Part shown: piece after piece, positions 60,767-64,000 of the stretch
How positions within the stretch are numbered: position 1 is the first letter of the stretch
How the letters are laid out: the number at the start of each line of letters is the position of its first letter
NCBI RefSeq assembly: GCF_037975245.1
Contig: NC_092571.1
Span: 11,803,917-11,867,916 of the forward strand
DNA: 64,000 nt
Direction of reading: 5' to 3'
Source of the DNA: Apostichopus japonicus
Lineage: Eukaryota > Echinodermata > Holothuroidea > Aspidochirotida > Stichopodidae
Translations under genes and position numbers: made by a program
The notes under the pieces: model-generated
Told to the model about the DNA's origin: nothing
Database searches by the model: none
Seen by the model: the letters and a program-made list of their open reading frames with translations, nothing else

Positions 60767-61420
60767 ATGTCACGCAATCCATTGAAGTGCATCAACTGCT
60801 CTATGTTTCGCCCAGGCAGAGCCTGGGACGAACACGACCTTTGTCCAAAATGCAGATCCTGCACTCGACGAGACCCCTGCCTGGTGTGTATTAAGTTTAC
60901 ACCAGCTCAGTGGCAGGACATCGACCTGTGGCTCGAGGGCTTACGTAGCAAGCTCCAGGGAAGGCTGGACTCGATCCCGAGCGCAATCGGGGCGCCGGAG
61001 GCTCCAGGAATAACGGGAGATAGAGAGGAGGAGGGAGTAGTAGAGAGAGAGGTGGAGGAGAGTGGCCAGGAGAGGGCCGAAGGAGAGAAAGAGGTAGAGA
61101 GAGAGGAAAGAGAAAGAGAAAGAATTCCCCTAACGGCCCCGGCTACGTCCGGATCAGTTACGGCCAGAGGGAAGGGCAGGAGCAAAGGCAAGGCTCCTGC
61201 CAGGAAAAGACCTCCAAAGCAGAGGCACAGCTCGGCCGGGCTGGAGACTCCGTCTCAGTCTGGGCCGCAGCTAAACAGACCCACAGAGCGCGGCCGCCCG
61301 GCCGTGGGAGGCTCGGGTCCTAAAGAGAGAGCAACCCGAGGGGACGCGGAGACGGAGCCGGTCCCGTTCCAGGGAGCCGGAGAGGCGGGTTCCGACGGAG
61401 ATCCCGGCCCGAGAAAGTAG
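60767..61420 (+). CDS. DIRS-type gag (ORF1), N-terminal segment
   Basis: An ATG at 60767 opens 217 codons. The N-terminus is cysteine-rich: C8-x2-C11, C26-x2-C29, C32 and C38-x2-C41, a probable zinc-binding head seen in ORF1 proteins of DIRS-like elements. A Glu/Arg-rich stretch follows (about residues 87-125), then a basic Lys/Arg/Pro-rich part. The frame stops at 61418-61420. The next frame (+1) is open from 61275 and carries the Arg/Ser-rich continuation (RRRSRSRSREPERR), so the real protein probably crosses frames between 61275 and 61355. That means a small indel, an assembly error, or less likely a programmed shift. Gag would package element RNA. Composition is far more GC-rich than the neighbouring DNA. 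Confidence 0.75.
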   Translation: MSRNPLKCINCSMFRPGRAWDEHDLCPKCRSCTRRDPCLVCIKFTPAQWQDIDLWLEGLRSKLQGRLDSIPSAIGAPEAPGITGDREEEGVVEREVEESGQERAEGEKEVEREERERERIPLTAPATSGSVTARGKGRSKGKAPARKRPPKQRHSSAGLETPSQSGPQLNRPTERGRPAVGGSGPKERATRGDAETEPVPFQGAGEAGSDGDPGPRK

Positions 61421-62876
61421 GGAGAGAGAGTCCTCCCGCCGACCCAGAAGGGAGAGATCGGGGTCGCATACAAGATCCCCAAGACGTAGAGAGAGGAAGA
61501 GATACTCTCCAATCTCCGACGAGTCCTCGGACTCTTCCGACGATGGATACAGAAGATCCAAGAGGAGGCGCCGGTCCCCGAGACGGCGTCAGGAAGAGGA
61601 ACCAGCTTGGCTTTCCAAACTCACCGGCCTGCTACGGCCCCTGCTGGAGCAAAGGACGTCCACGGTAGCCGACGTGGCACCGGGCCCTACCAGCCCCGTA
61701 TCGACCATGGCCCCGCAACCGGCCCCGGACCCGGACGCTCTGGATTGCAGAGCGTCGGTGAATCTTTCCGGCTTGGAGGACGAAGGGGAGCCCATAGATC
61801 CAGATCCTCTCGACTACGATCCTATGGAGGACAGCTTTGGTCACAATTACGAACCGGAGGAAGCACCCGTGACAGGAGGAGCCCTCCCACAGGAGCTAAT
61901 AACACGGGCGGCAGACATATTCAGACGACACCTGGGGTTCGAGGAACCCGAGACGCAACCGCAGAAGGCGGGCCGGGTATCAAAATTGACGGCGACCGGC
62001 GAAGCGTCATATAAGCCCAAAACTACCATACCAGTAGACGCAACCTGTTATGACAGATTTGAGGCCATTGCCAACAAGACCAAGTGGACGGCCTTCCCGG
62101 CCAGGGCAGATAGAGCGGTCAGGGTACCTGACGAGGCATGGAAGGATCTATTCAGATGCCCAACCATTCCCCAGGAGGCCAAGGAGAGATTAAAAGCCGA
62201 ACAAGGGGCCTCATCCACACACGTGTTCAAGACCCCGGACCAGAGGAAGCTAGAAGAGCTTTTGGTAGAGGTGGACATGGCAGCCCGTTCGGGCATGAAG
62301 TTCGCATCGGTACTAATGCTATCAGCCGAAGTCCTTATGCGACACCACCAACAGCTCCCTGAGGACAGCAGCCAAGTATTCAGGGACGAAGCGGGCCAGC
62401 TCCTCCTGCTGCTGGGCCCCCTCGTCAGACTCGCGTACGATCAATTTGCAAGGGTCGCTACTAGGTCCGTTAAGGCCCGTAGACAAAACATCGTCTCCGC
62501 CATCCACTGGCCTTCGACGGAGGCGAAGGACAGAATGCTGGAACTACCAATCCTCGGGGAAGACCTTTTTGCGGGCTGCTTCCAAAAGAAACTCCAGGAA
62601 GAGGTAGCCCGAAGGGAGACTCTGGCCAAATCAGAATTCCGACCCCCACCTACCCAGAGAACCAGACCCTTCCGCCCGAGGGAGAGCAGAGCACCTAGGG
62701 GAACGAGAGCAGCACCCGCCAAATCTATGAGCAGAGGAGCTCTCAGAGGCCGAAGCCGGGGGGCAGCCTTCCGTCCAACCCGCCCCTGGGCCCCCAGAGG
62801 AGGCAGAGGCTCCACGTCGACCAGACGGGACAGTGACCGCTCCTCCAATCGACCAGCGTTCGCCGCCCAGCCCTAG
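61275..62876 (+). CDS. DIRS-type gag (ORF1), main segment in the +1 frame
   Basis: Open from 61275 to the stop at 62874-62876 without needing an ATG; the first ATG of any length is 61707 and a 400-codon product is possible from 61674 region onward. It starts with an Arg/Ser-rich block, then an acidic part (EDEGEPIDPDPLDYDP), then a conserved-looking core (YDRFEAIANKTKWTAFPARA ... DEAWKDLFRCPTIPQEAKER) and a helix-rich middle. It ends in an Arg/Gly-rich tail (RGALRGRSRGAAF) typical of nucleic-acid-binding gag proteins. It continues the product of 60767-61420 in the next frame. The last 146 nt overlap the polymerase frame. Several antisense frames inside it are shadows. Confidence 0.7.
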   Translation, partial: TDPQSAAARPWEARVLKREQPEGTRRRSRSRSREPERRVPTEIPARESRERESSRRPRRERSGSHTRSPRRRERKRYSPISDESSDSSDDGYRRSKRRRRSPRRRQEEEPAWLSKLTGLLRPLLEQRTSTVADVAPGPTSPVSTMAPQPAPDPDALDCRASVNLSGLEDEGEPIDPDPLDYDPMEDSFGHNYEPEEAPVTGGALPQELITRAADIFRRHLGFEEPETQPQKAGRVSKLTATGEASYKPKTTIPVDATCYDRFEAIANKTKWTAFPARADRAVRVPDEAWKDLFRCPTIPQEAKERLKAEQGASSTHVFKTPDQRKLEELLVEVDMAARSGMKFASVLMLSAEVLMRHHQQLPEDSSQVFRDEAGQLLLLLGPLVRLAYDQFARVATRSVKARRQNIVSAIHWPSTEAKDRMLELPILGEDLFAGCFQKKLQEEVARRETLAKSEFRPPPTQRTRPFRPRESRAPRGTRAAPAKSMSRGALRGRSRGAAFRPTRPWAPRGGRGSTSTRRDSDRSSNRPAFAAQP

Positions 62877-64000
62877 GGGTGCCCACCTCACCGCGGCCAT
62901 TCCGCCGGTGGGGGGGAGACTAACAAACTTCTCCCAGCAATGGGAATTTATTGGCGGGGACAAGTGGGTGTTGGACACAGTCAAACACGGGTACAAAATA
63001 GAATTCTCCTCCAGCCCACCTTTCGGGGGCGGAGGAAGGCAGACACTCACACCCACGGACCCCGTCAAACGCTTAGCCCTAGAAGGGGAAATTCTGGCCC
63101 TGCTGGCCAAGCAGGCAATTACAAGAGTTCCGGAAGAGACGGGACCACTCTTCCGGTCCTCCTTTTTTCTGACCAAAAAACGGGACGGCACCTGGCGTCC
63201 CATCCTAAACCTAAAACCCCTGAACACAAAACACATCAGACCAAAACACTTCCGTATGGAGACCTTAAACTTAATATTACCCCTACTCAGAAAGGGCATG
63301 TGGGCGGCGACCGTAGACTTACGGGACACCTACCTGCACATCTTGATACACAAAGAACACCGACGATTCCTAGCGTTCCGGTACGCAGAACAAGACTACC
63401 AGTTCCGGGCGCTCCCATTCGGCCTAGCCACGGCTCCCAGAACCTTCACGAGAGTCGCGGGAGCAGTAGTCGCCTACCTCAGAAAAAGAGGGGTCACCCT
63501 CTACGTATATCTAGACGACTGGTTGGTAGTAGGGAACAGTCTATCGGAAGCAACCAACAACGTCCACAAAACGCTCCAGACCCTTCAAGAACTGGGCTGG
63601 ATCGTGAACCAGAAGAAATCACGGCTATCACCCTCCCAGACGATCCAGTTCCTCGGGGCCATACTGGACTTCACCACCGGGATAGCCCGACCCTCAGAAG
63701 AAAGAGTCGCGGCAGTCAAGGCGACCACACAACAGATCTTGGCACACCGGGGGTCACCAACGGGGACATGGCTCCGGGCCCTGGGACTCATGGCCAGCCT
63801 CGTCGATATAGTGAGACTGTGCAGGCTACACATGCGACCTCTGCAACTGCACCTGCTGAGGTCCGCAGACCCTACAGACCCAGACAAAACAACGCTCATC
63901 TACAGGTCAGAGGAGGTCACACAACACTTTCGATGGTGGCTCGACCCAAACAACTGGAGTTCAGGGGTACCCTTTGCGATACAGCTACCAATGACATCGA
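62731..64000 (+). CDS. DIRS-type reverse transcriptase (ORF2), partial
   Basis: The frame is open from just after the stop at 62728-62730 to the window end, 423 codons. Landmarks in order: WEFIGGDKWVLDTVKHGYKI, LAKQAITRVP, SSFFLTKKRDGTWRPILNLK (RT motifs 1-2), AATVDLRDTYLHILIHKEHR (palm motif A, Asp at 63316), ALPFGLATAPRTFTRV (motif B) and YVYLDDWLVVG (YLDD at 63508-63519). The YLDDWL spelling and FGLATAPRTFT are typical of DIRS1-like reverse transcriptases. The catalytic aspartates are all present. Downstream residues lead toward an RNase H region cut by the window end. There is no ATG in frame before 63256, inside the RT, so expression probably depends on frameshifting from ORF1, reinitiation or a non-AUG start. 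No stop or frameshift is seen in the visible part, which suggests a fairly young copy. Confidence 0.88.

Larger units (their letters stand above)
60194..64000 (+). mobile_element. DIRS-type retrotransposon, 5' part (right end outside window)
   Basis: The base composition rises sharply in GC from about 60350. The order is a leader (60194-60766), gag in two frames, then an overlapping ORF with a DIRS-style reverse transcriptase. Elements of this kind (YR retrotransposons) also encode RNase H and a tyrosine recombinase, which would lie beyond 64000. The left boundary is not proven; it is set just after repeat X copy 7. Confidence 0.75.

Noticed and set aside
60907-62848. Several long antisense frames within the gag and RT region
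   Set aside because: They mirror the GC-rich sense ORFs; only the plus strand gives gag and RT motifs.

Overview
The window is nuclear DNA from an animal and is mostly non-coding. The genes are split by GT-AG introns. It contains a Hes-type bHLH repressor, a cationic amino acid transporter exon, tRNA-derived SINEs, hAT-like MITEs, decayed LINEs, a Penelope-like fragment and a DIRS-type retrotransposon. The AT-rich background, the many poly-G/poly-C runs and this mix of elements suggest a marine invertebrate, perhaps an echinoderm. That placement is inference; no marker gene fixes it.

Layout. 1-8 kb: one minus-strand coding exon of an SLC7/CAT-type transporter (4669-4903), whose later exons would lie left of it, surrounded by MITEs. 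8-15 kb: a repeat field with a SINE, a decayed LINE reverse transcriptase split by a hAT-type MITE with an exact 8-bp target duplication, a U2 snRNA-derived fragment, and a 166-bp foldback element. 16-20.5 kb: the hes gene, with three exons, a TATA/initiator core promoter, two exact CSL/Su(H)-type sites upstream, and diverged CRE-bearing repeats further upstream. 20.5-60 kb: AT-rich DNA with no recognised protein-coding gene. It has one good candidate promoter with a first exon (28.69-28.77 kb), one candidate terminal exon (25.25 kb) and many dispersed repeats. These include a 176-bp insertion with a 14-bp target duplication and a near-perfect 120-bp palindrome (34.1 kb), a tRNA-like sequence with a UCA anticodon (40.3 kb), and at least seven copies of a repeat family, here called X, that I cannot name. 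60-64 kb: a GC-rich DIRS-type retrotransposon carrying gag in two frames followed by an overlapping reverse-transcriptase ORF that runs off the window.

The hes gene is the only complete gene visible. Its upstream sites fit a Notch-responsive repressor. The transporter exon is unrelated to it. Most of the remaining readable content is mobile DNA, and several insertions can be delimited to the base by their target duplications.
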